Of a stretch of 64,000 nt of DNA, positions 31,621 through 46,600 are shown one piece after another. The notes under the pieces were generated by a model. The model was not told the DNA's origin and made no database searches. It was given only the letters and a program-made list of their open reading frames with translations. The stretch is from positions 4,216,001 through 4,280,000 of the forward strand of contig NC_084711.1 of assembly GCF_033807575.1 (NCBI RefSeq), given 5' to 3'. The DNA is from Cydia pomonella (Eukaryota > Arthropoda > Insecta > Lepidoptera > Tortricidae). Numbering within the stretch: position 1 is the stretch's first letter; each line of letters begins with the position of its first letter. The position numbers and the translations under genes are program-made.

Positions 31621-34600
31621 CTAGTCGTCCACCAGCTCCCACAGCATGAGCGCGGCGTCGGCGCCGCCCGCCGTCACCAGGCAGCGGTCGTTGAACAGGA
31701 AGCGCGCGCAGTACACGGACCCGCTGTACACTTTCATCTCGTTGTATTCCGCTTTGGGGCTGGCGCAAGGGTATCTGTTGATGTACGAATTGGTCAGCGC
31801 TAAAGTTGACGTCAATAAATTGGGTTGGATACGCACAGTGAGCACAGGCTGAATAAAAATGATTATCGGCCCTACTTTTGGACGCAGATTTTCTGATAAA
31901 TGATTAGGGAGAAGGGTTAGTGTGAAATAAAAATCAACGGTCCCGAGGGTTCTAGGTAGGTGTGTCCGTTTCTTTAGTTCATACCTATTGTTGACAGACT
32001 CAATTTAGTATTGAAGAGCCGCTGTACTATGGCATGAGAGTACAGAATACGCAGAAACGTAAGAATTACCTGAACAAGCGCAGATATCCGTCAGAATCTC
32101 CGCTGATCAACAGGTCGTGCGCAGCGGATCGACTCGCAGTCGATATGAGAGACGTCATCGGGTAGAATCTATTGTTCCACATTCCTGAAAAACACATTTA
32201 TTCAAGGAAAGGCGATTCAAAATCTCTAATATTTAGTCATACACAAAATTAATGCAAAGCTTACCAGACACTAAGAATCCGACAGTAGAGTTAAAAGTGG
32301 ACCATTTGACATCCTTCATTGCTATCGGGCTCTTTTCTGGTGACAAGGACTTTATGTCCCCTGAAAAAAACGAAATAAAACACTATCAGTTAAAGAGTAA
32401 TGTGTCGGAGCAGAGAACAATAGGGAAATCATTATGAAGAATAAACTACCCGGCCCGCGAGCTATTTCTTTTTGCCAGCTGAAAAGCCAAAGGCCATACC
32501 ATCAGGCCCGTAAAACTTCTTATAGTGTCGCTGTATCAAAGTTTTGAGTTTAGGTGGGAAACTTACAGAAAGCCAAGTCATAGTCAGCCGTGACAGTCTG
32601 CAGGTAATTGCCGTCCAGACTCCAGTCTAACTGCACGAGAGGTTGTGCGCCGCGGATCTTGTTCGACTTCTTGTAGGAGAAGCCGTCGCGGGACACGCGG
32701 AATAGGTAGATGCTGCCGTTTTGGGAGCCGATGGCGAGCAGGTCTCCGGCTGGAATAAAATAAATAGTATTAGACTTTTTTTATACCATTTTCTAACTCT
32801 CAATGAGCTTTTGGTACGCACAGAGAAAACACATTACTTGATCTGATGTTATTAGATTGTTATTAAAATAAATAAAATTATCCATATCCATCCAACACAG
32901 ACTAGAATGCGATTGATTGATAAATTCACATTTGGCGCCTATTTCACCCACTTCACAACACCTTCACAATTGTCATCTGACGTCAATGTTAACTTGTTGG
33001 ACCAGCAATGTACGGTGAAATCTCGTGTGATACTGCCTTACTTTTTAGAAATAGGTGTGTATAATGTGCAAACCTACTTGAATTATATATCAAGCAATTA
33101 AGCTATACATATATGCTGGTTGCGCACTCGTACCTGAGTTATACATCAAACAATTAAGCGGCGATCCACAGACGCGAAGTGTGGCTACGTGTGCTCCAGC
33201 ATCAGCGTTCAACACCACCAGATGCCCTTCAGTACTGCCGGCCGCTAGCGCGCCGCCGCCGGGGTGCCATGCGAGAGATACGCATTCGTATCCAACCTAC
33301 AAAATTATTAGGAATTAATAACCGAAACTACTCCAGAATCACATTGAAAAGGTCCGGAATATCGAAGCTTTACGATTTGTCTTATCATCAGTATGATAAT
33401 AGATAGTTTTGCCTCTTTGTCGCGACGAATTATTACATGTCTTTGCAGTGTCGTGAAAAACAACACCTCAGACTCAAAGTATTTATGTCCGGTGGTCGAA
33501 TGGATTACACTGTTTAAACTCACTTGAGTAGCAAACACGAGTTTGTGTCCACGCCACAACGCGATGTTCTTATCGTGCCCGGCTGTCGCGAACATTTCGT
33601 CATCCGGGTGGACGGCCAGGCCCATGAGCTGCTTGTGATGGCCGAAAATAACCTGCGAATAAATAGTTAAGTTTTAGACCTTAGGATGCCAAACTATGAA
33701 CCGCGAAGCTTTTGAATGGTTATGTACTTCAATACCATACCTCCCAGCGCACGCGCCCAGGCAAACACCAGTGTTAGTGGTGTAGTAAGGGACATCTTAT
33801 TCTAGGTATCCTGGTCTTAAAAAGTTTTCTACCAGTATTTGTCAACGGCGTCAACCTCATTCTGCCATCTTCAACGAGATCTACTGCGACTCCTTACATT
33901 TTGTGGAACTTAATGACGAGGCTATCTTACCGTACCTACTCTAATTTAAAATGAAGAAGTGTTTTATTCATCAAAGGGCATAACTCAACATTCTGACGAG
34001 TGAAAATAGATATGAATAAGTACCTGATTGAATCGTCTCTGCAACGATCCCTCCATAATATTGTTGCGAGTGGTTCCAACATAGAGGTTACCGTCGTTGC
34101 GACCCGGCCTCTGAGGGTAGATGCTGCGCACTCCACCCGCAGATTCAGGCAGCTGTTAATTAAAAATTAAATCATTGATGGTAGTTTTTTTTTATGTCTG
34201 GGAAAGTAGGAAGAGTGGGAAGCCAAGGAGGATTTATATATGAAAAAGAAAATTAACATCTCATTGTATTAGTTTACCAAGGCTGCTCGACCAGAATACA
34301 GCTGTTGTTTTTGGAGATAACGAATTTAGAATAGTATTTTATCAAAACCGTAATTTACCAATAAAAACTTTTGTGAGTAAGCAATAAATTCTTGATAAAT
34401 ACTAGTAATTTTACCTTCGTCTCAGTTATCCTCTTGTAATTTTGTAGAGAATCCCATGCTGCTATCTTTCTGTCTTTCTCTCCGCCAGAAATTAGGGTTC
34501 CTTCCGAAAGCATCACCAGTGAGCTGATGCCCTTAATGTGAGCCTATGTAAATAAAATAGATACTTCTGTTAGATATTTAGTGTTAACTCTTGATAACCT

Positions 34601-37600
34601 ATTGTTATCGCCAGCCACTTCAGCAGTAGTCTAGATAGAAACATCTGTGGGATATTTAATTGCAGTTTTCATATTTTCCTAAAAAACAATAATTTGTATC
34701 AGTTACCTCAAACTCCATCCTCACGAAATATGCGCCGTCACTGTCGACGCTATACACGGTGATGAAGCCATCGCTATCAGCTGTGACCACGTCGCCGTCC
34801 TGCTCGAACTGTAGCGCTGTTACGTGTGTGCGAGACGGCTGGAAAACAAAAAAAAACGTTTCAACTGAGTCATTGTTCTAGACTAGACCTTATAATTAAA
34901 CTAGTGAGTAGATATTTGAGTTGGTCGTGAATTTTTACGGGCAATAGCATTACACAAAAATTCTGTTAGTTAATAATGAGCCGAAGCTTTGTTTTTAAAT
35001 ACCTACTAAAAGACGACAAAAGATATTCATCCTAGTCGCATATAATAAGTATATTTTCTAAAGGGCAGATTTTTTTTCTGTGAAAGTCTCTGACGGCATA
35101 AAATACACAATCAAGCATAACACATGTTGTAGTGAGGAGTAGAAAAAAGGTATCTTAAATTAATTTAAGTACCTATCTATTGTACGGCCTCAACGCCGAG
35201 CGTCCAGCGCGGAGCGTTCGGCGGGCATGCAGCGTGACGTCGAGCGTAAAAGGGATTTGAACATTGAAGTCACTCGCATACGTTTGGACGCCCCGCAAGA
35301 TGCCCCACTGGTCGCTACCGCTCGAGCGTTCACTGATTTTGCACCCATAGACTTACCGGTTTAATAATATCAGTCCGCTCGAAGAATCCATCTTTTCGTC
35401 GGTTCCAGAACGCCAAATGTCCTTTCCCGTGTGTGATGAGCAGGTTGTCGTCCAGAGGATGAAAAGCCGCACCGGTTAACTCTTCTTGTAGGGTCTTTAT
35501 GAAACAGAAAAAATAACTTAAAGTAGTAATATATAATTTAAAATGTATCTATTTATTGCATTTGGAGCTGACATGGTAGATAGGTTAGTTTTAAATAAAC
35601 ATTTTTTGTTTATGTCTTTATGTAACAAATTTTGTTTAGAATTTTGTTCTTCTATAATTATGATTTACCACAAAGAGTAAAATATCTATCTAAATGTATA
35701 TTATGGTCAAAGTTTATATAGGTATATTTTACCCTGAAGGATATTAAAGCCTACAAATCAATTGCTTGCCATAAAGCCGACCTGTTAAAAAGTAATCAAT
35801 TTGTTATATTCGTAGGTTTACACAGCTAAAACCGAAATTACGAATCTACTACTATTTGATGGTGGAATGCCAAGACGTTGTCACAATTTGACATTTAAAA
35901 ACAACAGAAGGTTGCTTTACAGGCCTAGGTGTGTAAGTCTGTGTGAAATTTCTTTACATATCATCTTCACTCATCGCACCGGATACGTATATCCGGACCT
36001 AAATTGAAGTAAGTCATGTCAAAATTTCATTGCAAGTTTGGGAAAAATAATATTTCTTCACATTATTTATAACCTCGTCTTTTAATTTGGACGGACAGCA
36101 AACTACTCGATACACTTATATAAAATCACACAAAATAAACTTTTATAATTAAGTACAAAAATCCGTTTATTTAAGTCGTACAGTCGCGTTCATATTTTCC
36201 GACGGCACCGCGTCACAAATCATTGAGTACAGCCGCGGACAGAGGGCGACAAGGCACGCCACCGATAACGTTGACAAATACAGTGATTTATGTACTGATA
36301 GCCACTGCCATTTTTGCTTTGAAGATAATTGTGGCATAATTTTAAAATATTTTATAGGTAAAATAATACAAGTTGAATAAAATCAGTTACGGGTGACCCA
36401 TTCCTAGGCCAAAGAATATGCATCGCCCTTCATCGAGGGAACGTAAAAATTCAAAATTCCAAAATTTATTCTGCAAGTAGGCCTCAAGGGCTCTTTTACA
36501 AGTGAGTAAAACATTATAGTAACATCATATAGTGACATGAAAAATACATAACAACATTTATAAATACAACAGCCAATACCTGGGTAAACATTACATTATA
36601 ATAATCTTAAAATAAATAATTACTACAATACAATAGAGATGTATAGTCTCTATGGTTAAAAACACATTAAATCTGGAGATGTAAAAGTTCCCCAATGTCA
36701 GAGTACTAATACTAATAAGATTTGGAGGTGTAAAGTCTCTCCAAGTGTCAAAATAAAATTTATACTAAATAAATAAACCGCGTCTGGACTGTTAAACTAG
36801 CAGTGTCATAAACTAATGCTACAGAATACATAACTAGTATTGTACCAAGACAAGAATATGATACAATATTACAGAGACGGGCATCTTTCCGCAGTGAACA
36901 GACCTGGGGGTATTTTCATAGGAGATGGATTTTTAAAACTTTCTTATTTAATTTAGTTAGTTTATACTTATTATAACATAAAATAAACTACATACAAGTT
37001 TTGAACATTCAGATTTCAAAGTCACTATGATAGTTTACGTTTTATAATCAAAGCTTGTATTGAGCTCGTTGCAAAAAACTTTTTAAGGCTTGTATCCAGA
37101 TATTATCCCGTAAATATTATGTAAATTAAGTGGATCCTTTTTATTAGGTTTTAAAATCTGAACTGATATTATTCGACAACCCTATTGGTACACGCTATAA
37201 GATATATTATTTTATTAAGAGTTTTACCAAAGTCATATATCATATCAATAAAAATCAAGTTGAGTTTTAAACATCTGAATAAACTTAACAGCAATAAAAA
37301 TCCGTTAGAATTCTTAAGTGTTGAAAAACTTAATGACGGATATAATAAATGATGCGTAATTATTCTGGCATCATAGTTATTACAAACTACAGGACACCAA
37401 AAAAGTATGCCAACAAAGAACAATTAAAATTGATCCCTATCAAGTACTGAGTAAGGACGCATTTTAATTGGCTGCAAATTAAACTGTATGTTTTCGTAGC
37501 GCGTAGCTTGCTACGAGTTGCTACGGCGTAGCGACGTAGAGGCGAGGTAGGCGTGGTCTCGGTGTGGGTGTGTTGAACTCGTCCAATGTCGTATATTAAT

Positions 37601-40600
37601 GGTTTTGTGAGTTGTTTCGTAGAGATAGGAATATACCTACATATATTTAAATTTATATAACAATTCATGTTCGAATAGAATGAAATGTGACCAGTATTCT
37701 ATTTTACCCTTTTTGTTGAGCTTAACAGAATATTTTTTTAAAAAGTACATACCATAAGTCGATCATATGGCTTTTCAATATTACAGAGACCTCTTTAAAA
37801 TAAATGTTAGAATATGATAGAATATAACTGGACAAAAACTTGTTTCCTGTTTTTATTTGTACCTGAGGCCCGTCACTCGTTACAGACCAATTGCAATCAC
37901 CACTACATCACACTACATTATATGATATGAATTTTCCCTGCAACTCTATAGAAAAAGGCAGTTTGTTTGTGTAATTATATAAAAAATGTATTTATAGCTA
38001 ATCACGAAAACCAATTCATAAAATTTTAAAAATACTTTTGCTTTCTTATCTTAAAACATTCCATTGTTTAAACGCCAAACCCACAAAAAAGGGTACCACA
38101 ATCTGATCACAAAAAACTCGTCATTCGCATTTTTAAAGTGACTCATCTGACACAGTCCACCATATTAAAATACGTCTTTACTTCACTGGAAACAAAAGTG
38201 ACCAACACGAACCTCGTATCGTCCATCTTAATGTGTCTCTTGACCTAGAAACGTTGACAACGTTCAGAACTTACAATCCAGACAAATTATATTCTGTATT
38301 ATATTACGTCTACCGTCGACACTGCCGTCTAGAGTACAGGGTGCCCAGCGGCAGATTTACGATTTCAAATTTAATAATAAAAAAATACAAAAAATATTTT
38401 TTGGCCTTTTTTTAAGTAACCTTTTTTGCTTCTTTTGTGTTATTTCTAGTCAGAATCGCGAGCCTTTTTTATCTTTATAGGAGGAAAAAAGTGTCCCAAA
38501 ATTTCCGTACATTATGTAAAACTTTAGGAAACAAACTTTAAGACATTTTTTATCCCATTAGGATCGACTCTGTCGTGATTCTGAGTCGAAATAACACAAA
38601 ATTTATGGTGGTTTTTTTTTTTCAAATAAAAGCTCAATTATTTAATTTTTTTAGAAAATCATATTTTCTAAATGTCGACCTTCGCTGTGTACGCAAATCT
38701 CCAATCTTTTCCGCATATTCCGAAATTAATGCAAAAGTATATGAAATAATATCTACCGCCCTCGGATACTTTTGTAAATAGAGATATATATCTCACCAGT
38801 TTGCGTTCAAAAGTATCTGCAGTAGTTTCATTATAACATTTGAAACTTTCGCGTTTTGAACACATCAACACCAGTGAGACCTGCGTCGAAACGTCGGAAA
38901 TCAAAAGTAGTTTAATTGTTCTACATATAGAGATATATCTCTTTTTGTTAAGCAATCAGAGAATGCTAGTTTTGGCGCATAGTTTGATGTTATACTTTTG
39001 ATGCGGACTGTAATAAGTGAATATCCTTTGATATAATGTTCCTCAATAGTATATTCACTATGCTTTGCTGGTCAGCAATTCATTGTTATTATACTTCATT
39101 ATTTTTAGCATTAGCAAGGAGGTGAGCGATCTTGACATCTTTTTATTGAAAAAAAAAACCACTTTTTTTTAAAATAAGGTACAGCAAAAACGTAAGAAAT
39201 ATATAGCATATTTATTTATTTACATTCTTTTGATTGCATAAATAATAGTTACTATTATTATATTATTTATTGATTTAAAATAGGAAATATGCCCCTGGAC
39301 ATCCTGTACTATTGGGTACAATGTTATTGACTTGAACCTTATTGCAAACACATAAGTTTCACGGAGGGTCAGTGTTGCTAAGTTTGCGTGACTAAAGTAA
39401 CGTATTCGTTGGTGCTTAAATGCTTGGTTTACATGCTGTATTCATTTGTTTACGGGTGAGCTGGTTTTGTACGGGTGAGGTGGTAGTGTACTGCTTGAAA
39501 ATATCGCGGCCAAAGGTGCTAAGAATCTGTTTTACATATTTTGATATATAAACACCATTAGGAACAAAGAAAACACTAGTAAACATTGTAAGGGGTATGG
39601 TTGAATTTAGTACCTATGTTGGTTAAACAGTACCAACATTGGTTGACTCCCCCAAATATATTTTAAGGTAGTAAATCAGTTTCCTATTTACAAAAAGTAG
39701 GGGCAAAAATAATTGTACCTATATTGTCTATACTGGTAGCAGTAGAAGCGGTTTAACAGGCGAGGTATCCAAAATAATTTGAATACAACAGTATTAAGAG
39801 AATATGTAGATCGTTTTGAACACCTCGCTCGCTTAGAACAGTCTTGCTGCAGGTTGAAATTACTTTATAGCCATCAATCGCCATGTTAGATTTGACAGAC
39901 GTTAATGAATAACGCCATTAGTATGTCTCCGTTTGTTAATTAACATTTTCTTTATGATTTACAATAATTTACTCACTGCAACTTTACCCAGCAGGTGTCC
40001 CCATTGCCACTGCCACACGGAGAGAATGCTCTCTCGGCCGGCATCCACAGCCAGAACGTAGCTGCCTCCGTTCTGTTTAAAGACAATGCAATGCATGCAA
40101 TAATGCTGCTTATGAAGTCGGCTTTATATGGTTCTGGGTTCAATATCTTTATTGCTCATAAGGAAAAATCCATGCAGTAGTGAATACCCAGTATCAAATT
40201 CACGGCAACGTAGAAAAGTAATCTTGAATGAAACAGTATGTAAGAAAGAAAAGTTACCAGTTGTGAAAAGGCGACGGCGGAAACGCCAGCTTCAAACTCC
40301 GCCATTCCAAAAACGTGTAGTGTCTGTAAAGTGTCGGTGCTCCAGATGCGCACGTGAGCCTGCGCGCGGCGCCCGCGCCCGGCGCGCTGGCCGCTCGCCA
40401 CCAGCTCGCGCGAAGGGTGCAGCTCCATGCTGGGTGAACACGTTACAGGGCAATAGAGTCGTCGAGAGCATAATAAGAAACGTCGGCAGATTACTAGCAA
40501 AGTAGAAGAACTTATAATTTGTAGAACTCATCTTGGTGTAATTAAGATTTATGAATGGTTAGTTAACAATTCAACTCTCATTTTGCACTCAATATTCGCA

Positions 40601-43600
40601 CACGTACTTAACTCTCGTAAATTAATAAAGTTGAAACGTGTAGCTGTCATAACTAGTGGATTAAGACTCTCCGGCAAGCTTCGCCGAATTTCACCTTCCC
40701 ATACAAATGGAGGTTCGTTCTAATTTTAAAACTATACGTGTTGGTTTGTAATGAAACTTTACACGTACAATGACAGGACGTGAGGTATATCTATGCCTGT
40801 TATTAGATTACAAAGCTCCAGTTTATAAAACAAATTAAATAAAACAAAAACAAGTTTTGTATCAAAAACTTACATTCGCTATATGATTTTAACTATGGTA
40901 TCTGAAGCTACATAAACTAATTACAAGTCTGGATATAAGGTATTCTATTGTAAATACAAAGTTTCTGAGCATTCCGAATAGCGTCACTAAGTTTATATGG
41001 AGAACCGAGCTTGCCCTTATGTTATAAAATGTTTAGTTGTCTTCCGTACGCGCACAGCGTCACATATACCCAATTTGCTATCAAATGAACTAACTAAATT
41101 GGTACAAATACGAGTAGGTAGTTACCCACCACTGTATATCCTCAGTATGTCCCATATAATGCCGCTGCGATTCCTCGTCGCGGTCGTACATGATGGCGAC
41201 GGCAGCGACGTAGTACAACAGCTCTCCAGTAGGTAGCACCCAGAGGTTTCGTCGGGAGTCGGAGCCTCGGTAGCCGTAGCTGGTGAATGATTGATAGTGT
41301 ATTAACTGATCGCGATATCTTTTAGAACGCGTGATCAAAAGTGACGACGGAATAACATAGTAAGGGGCTGAGTGTGGGCTTCTATACTTTTACAATTTAC
41401 TTCGTCTTATTCGTGTAAATACGGCTTGTCATCTCTTTTATTTTTCTATTCTATGGCAAGTACATGGAGAATGTTTTGACACGTAGAGCGAAATTAATTA
41501 ACAAGTGAAGTAAAGAAAATATTTCACGAAATTAGCATAAATACAATTGGCATCAGGGCCTATCGTCAAGAGAATTTTTGAATAAAAAACATATATATGT
41601 ACTTCGACAATTGGTCGCGATCGCAAGTTCTGAAGAATATAGAACTTACACCCATTCTAGTGCGAGCTTCTTTTCTGGGGGCGCGTTGTCTACGGGAGCG
41701 TGGTGGATTGGTGGGTAGAAGGTGCGTCTGAGACCGCGGATAGTCACGCGGATCGGCTCCTCTTTGAGCACTTCCAGTAAGGTATAATCTGGATAAAATT
41801 ATTGGACTTTAATAAATCTTGGCGTAATTCAGTTGGATGCAAGCAGCAGCACAATATAATAAAAATAATATTTCGTTATAAGAACATGTACCTGCATTAC
41901 GAACGATTTCTCCTTCTGGTGCGTACAGCACCCTCGGTCGGCTTTTGCTGCGCGCGCGTCGCCCGCGCACGGACACTTCCTCTGAGGCTGGGGCTGCCGC
42001 AACGTTGCCTCGGGATCGAGATCTACATCAATTTTCAAAGTATAATAAATAGGAATGTGTTTCGGATGTATGTACTTCTTAGATTCACACTGAATAAATT
42101 AGTTTTATTCTTATCCTAAAAGTTACTGCTTATGCGCGACATGTTTCGGAAAGTCGAATGATATGTGAAATATGGCAAAGGGATCATGCCAGTTCTTTTT
42201 TTTTTGATATGTAATAGCTCTCACGTTAAATATTTGTAAACATTTTTGGATGTTTAGTATATGTGGCTGATGCAAAGACATTTATTCGGGAAGTGGGCAG
42301 ACCCAGGCGAGATCCACTCAGAAATATGTTTAGTATATTAATTTATTTAGGAGTGCAACATTTAATTTAAGAATGTAATATATTTACGATCCTTAAAAAC
42401 ATAAATTAATTAAATTTAATAACTTAAAAACAAGGTATTTAGGTAAGTACTAACTTTGAATATTGCATATTTTACACTGTATCTTGGTTGACGTGATCTG
42501 GTCCTGGCAGAATATCAGTGCCTCTCCCATAGGGTGAAGCGTAATACTGAGCCAGAACCCTTTTGTTTTGCTGCGACGCACACAACATTTCCTATATGTA
42601 TGGAACAGTATTATTTAAATGTATTTTTTTTTTCTCTTTCTACTTCTATTTTGTATAAATGTGTATTTCTCTCGTATAATTTTGTATCATCTGTTTTTTT
42701 TTTGTCATTTTATTAATTGTATTTCCTGTGTGTATTGTGGCAAACAAATAAACGGATTATCTATCTATCTATCTATCTATAAATTAATTTTTTCAATTAT
42801 TTTTTAAGTTAAGCCAGGCGTATATCAATACCCGCCGCGCGTTCTGCACCAGATCTGGTGTCGCAAAGAAATATGTCTAAAGCAAGTAAATACTGCATCG
42901 CAGATGGTTGCAGAAACAATTGAAAAACTGTCAACATCACATAAGTAATTATTTAATTAATAATATGTCCAATCGGAAACGTTTGGGCACGTTCGGGATA
43001 CTTAAGCAGATATTTCTTTATGCAGTGAACCTTCTGTACGTAGCACTATTATTTATGGTTAAGCCTCACTAAACGAGATTTGAAGGAACTGTCATAGGGA
43101 TCAGCATTCGACAAGATGGGTATAATTCACAATTAATTCACACATGAGAGAGCTGAAATCGCTTGTTTGAAACTTTGAACAGAGTTTGTAAACACCCGGA
43201 CCGGGACCCGGGTACGTCCTTAAACTACGTCCACAAGAGAGGTATGGGCATTGTGAATGTCATCTCGCTTTGTGTGGTAGGGCACAGCACAGCGGATGTC
43301 ATTCCAGATCTAGAGCAGAGCCCAACTGGAGAAGTACCTCCACCTTACAGAAAATCGCAGCCAAATAACACTAGACCCTACTCATAGTGTTGTGTTCCTG
43401 CCGGTGAGTAAGGTTGCCAGAGCTCAACAAGGGGTGGGAGGGGGTTAGGGTCGGCAACGCGCATGTAACTCCTCTGGAGTTGCAGGCGTACATAGGCTAC
43501 GGATACTGCTTACCATCAGGCGGGCCGTATGCTTGTTTGCCACCGACGTAGTATTAAAAAAAAAACACATTCACCCCTGAGGTACTTGCCGATAACATAG

Positions 43601-46600
43601 ATTTCCCGGTAAGAAGCGGAAATGCTTCGTAGAGACAAAACGAGAACGTGTTGCGATTAGCGTTGAATGGGTTAAATTATTTCACCTTCTCATAGGAGAC
43701 TCGACTGGCAGGGGCGCGCTGACTCCGGGACTTAAAGCTGGTGCGACCATCACTGTGCCCAGGTAGAAGGTTTCCACGTCAGCAAAATCGTTGCGGAGTT
43801 GGGAGAAACTCCTCACCTGTACGAAAATAAATGTTCAAGAAACAGAATAAGGAGTTTTAAAACATAGGCTGAGTAATACGAGTACAAATGCAGATTTGAA
43901 TCAGGAGGTTATAAACTAGAAGACACGAATAAATATTTTTTGCTTTTGAGTTTTAATACTATTATGATTACTTTTCAGACGGTGTGACGGTGTGATAGAT
44001 TAAAACAAACAGTGTGCTCTCTCACACAAATTTGTACATGCCCATATCGTGGACGGTGGAGAGGTTAGCCCTTTTTCAGGCTCCACTAATCAACAAGGTT
44101 TTCCCAAAAAAATGCACATATATTCCAATTAATCCAGCTTTGATTATTAATTTGAAGACAAGTCTCATTTCTCGAAAGTCCAATCTAATTTGAACCCCAA
44201 ATCCAATTACTAAGGTTGACATTCTATTAGCGCGTATGTGGTTTATAAATCGTAGGTACCTGGAAAAGGGTTAAAGTGGATTGTACTTGTAAACATATTT
44301 TCAAGCAACTTGACCGCTCACATATATGTGATGTATGACGATTTCACGTACTTATTGATCGTGTCATTCACGAAGACGCGTGCCTTTACTCGTATTTTCA
44401 TGTTATTAATGATTAGATTTGACAAATCTGCGCGTCATCGTGATTGACACGAACTATATATGCTTAAACCGGTGTGACATCATTTGGCCAAATATCAAAT
44501 CAGACGCAAAAGTGATCTAGGGCTATTAAATCCGAAGTCGTACTGAAAGTTACATTACCTCTTGTCCAGTGATTGTGTACATTCGTTTAGCTCCACTCAT
44601 TTTCAGCACTTGTCCCAAATCCTCCAGGACCTCTTCGAAAGGCTGGGTTGTTCGTAGATTTAACAAGACACGGCACTGTAATAAAAAAAAAATGTTTTTA
44701 TTTTATTTATTCCTTACATTAACATGAGTGTTAATCTAAGGAATAAATAAAATAAAAACTGACTGTAAGCAGTCAAGCTACACATGCCTTCATGACATAA
44801 TACTAACATTGAAGGGTTATGTGTGGCATTCAACACATCAAAACTTGGATAAATTATTGGGAGGACTCTGAAGTCCTTTATTAAATTTATATAATTAGCT
44901 TGTGATTGGAAACACTAGTTTCAATTTTTCCCGAACTCAATGTATGTTTGGAAAATGCCTACTGTCTTTTATTTAGGGTTACAGTAGGTAAGTATGATTT
45001 AATTCGGCAGAAAGCATGGCATTTGGTATGATTGTAGCTAATTTTATAAAAATAATAAGTCATCAATTGGTTGCTTTCTTACTTTCTGTTGGAAGAATGG
45101 TCGCATGGACTGTACTTTTGAAAAATAATTTATTAATGCTTTGAGCCGTAATAAGTAATTAGTGACGTAAGATAAGAAGACGGAGACAAAGGAGAGGGGC
45201 TTTTTTATTACAGCATATTTTTTGTTTAATGTTTCACACAAGGCAGTTATTTTTTCCACTTTTAAATTCAAATTTAAGGAATCACAAACTATTCGCGGAT
45301 ATATTTCATGTGCTCTTACTATTGCAAGGTTACATGCACTATTATAGTGCTACAGTTGTTGTATTTAATAGCCCTTTAGGTAGATTAGGGGGCCATTTAC
45401 AGAGTAGTTCTACTTTATCAAGGGTACTTTGGTTACACGTGCCTTGTACCAAGCTATTGAAAGTAATATTATGATATTAGCATAATGTATCGCATGCATT
45501 CAAACGCAGCTTATATCGACATTACTGTTACAGCGTGGCTTTTAAACATGGGTATTACAAAGTCTACGTTTATTTTATGATAGTATTTTCTTAGCTTGTA
45601 CAGAGAATGTATGCTAATAAATGTTACGTTACGTCTCTAACTTAATTAATGTACTTATTCATTTTTTAAATATAATTCGTTTGGTGATATTGAGCTTTTA
45701 CAGATATTGCAGTTTCTATGTTCAAAATTGATCAAAAAGTGCCCAACATATCGGTGTCATATACCGCTCTCTCAGTTCATTATGCTTTACTTTAAGCTAA
45801 ATATTTAATTCTACCATATCAACTAAGCAACAAGCTTCAAATTTCATTAACAAGCCTTGTCGTATGGCGGACCTTACAAGAATATATAGGTAGTAGAATA
45901 AAGCCCCTTAGTGAATATGAATCATAAATATCGTAGCCTCGAGCACTTACGCGATTGAATCCATGAGTTTACGTCCAAGGTCTTCGCAAAGCTACTTATT
46001 AAAGCAATCCGCTAAATAAATTGTATTTACGGTAATTATAGGTCCCTTTACCCTTGACGGCGGATAAAAACTGACTGTTTGAAGCAATCAGTGTGGCTGT
46101 TTCATTATAACTAGTTTCAGTTGATTTGTTTTTAATTAAGAGGTGTGGACTGTGAAATAATAATCTTTTAGCGATTGAGGCCATGGTGAACACTGAAAAT
46201 GTTCTTAGAATAATTTGCTGAAGTCTAGTAGGAAAGGTAATTAGGTGCTCAATATGAATCAACTGCTGTGATTTATTTTGCAGAATTTCCACTGTTAACT
46301 TTAGAGTTTTATGTTTATCGAAATGTTATTTAATTATTATTTCCACGCGTCCGCCGTTTGCGCATCGGACTCGGCCATGAATTGCTTGCACGACCAGCCG
46401 GCAGCTGCCATTGATTGTATACTTAGTATAGATCGGTCTATGTTGTGTGACGCGTTAACGAACAAATTATACACCATAAGTCACCGTCTGGGGCTTACTT
46501 CTGTTCAGTGGTGAGTTCGGCTTGCCACCATCCGGCGGAGGCGCTCGGACTCGGCCACGGAATGCTTGCGTTCTGCACTATAAGTTACCTGTATAGAGTG

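Larger units (their letters stand above)
31621..40429 (-). other. DCX-EMAP: WD40/EMAP propeller-coding part of DCX-EMAP
   Basis: Twelve exons encode the propellers. Recognisable blades include HVRIWSTDTLQTLHVFG, SYVLAVDAGRESILSVW, LAFWNRRKDGFF, GGEKDRKIAAWDS, FATAGHDKNIALWRG, LAIGSQNGSIYLFRV, QTVTADYDLAFWD and ISGDSDGYLRLFR. Continuity across every exon join and the match to EML-type text (GGVRSIYP, LYVGTTRNNIM) show that the region is complete and intact. Confidence 0.9.

Noticed and set aside
31646..31852. Plus-strand open frame across the last DCX-EMAP exon
   Set aside because: The minus-strand reading gives the WD40 end and correct splice phase; the plus frame has no domain.
37496..37545. 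GCTACG-rich segment as a regulatory array
   Set aside because: A similar patch near 57080 suggests a dispersed repeat; no evidence for regulation.
40128..40531. Arginine-rich open frames overlapping the exon at 40258-40429
   Set aside because: They are out of frame with the clear EMAP text on the minus strand and come from its GC richness.
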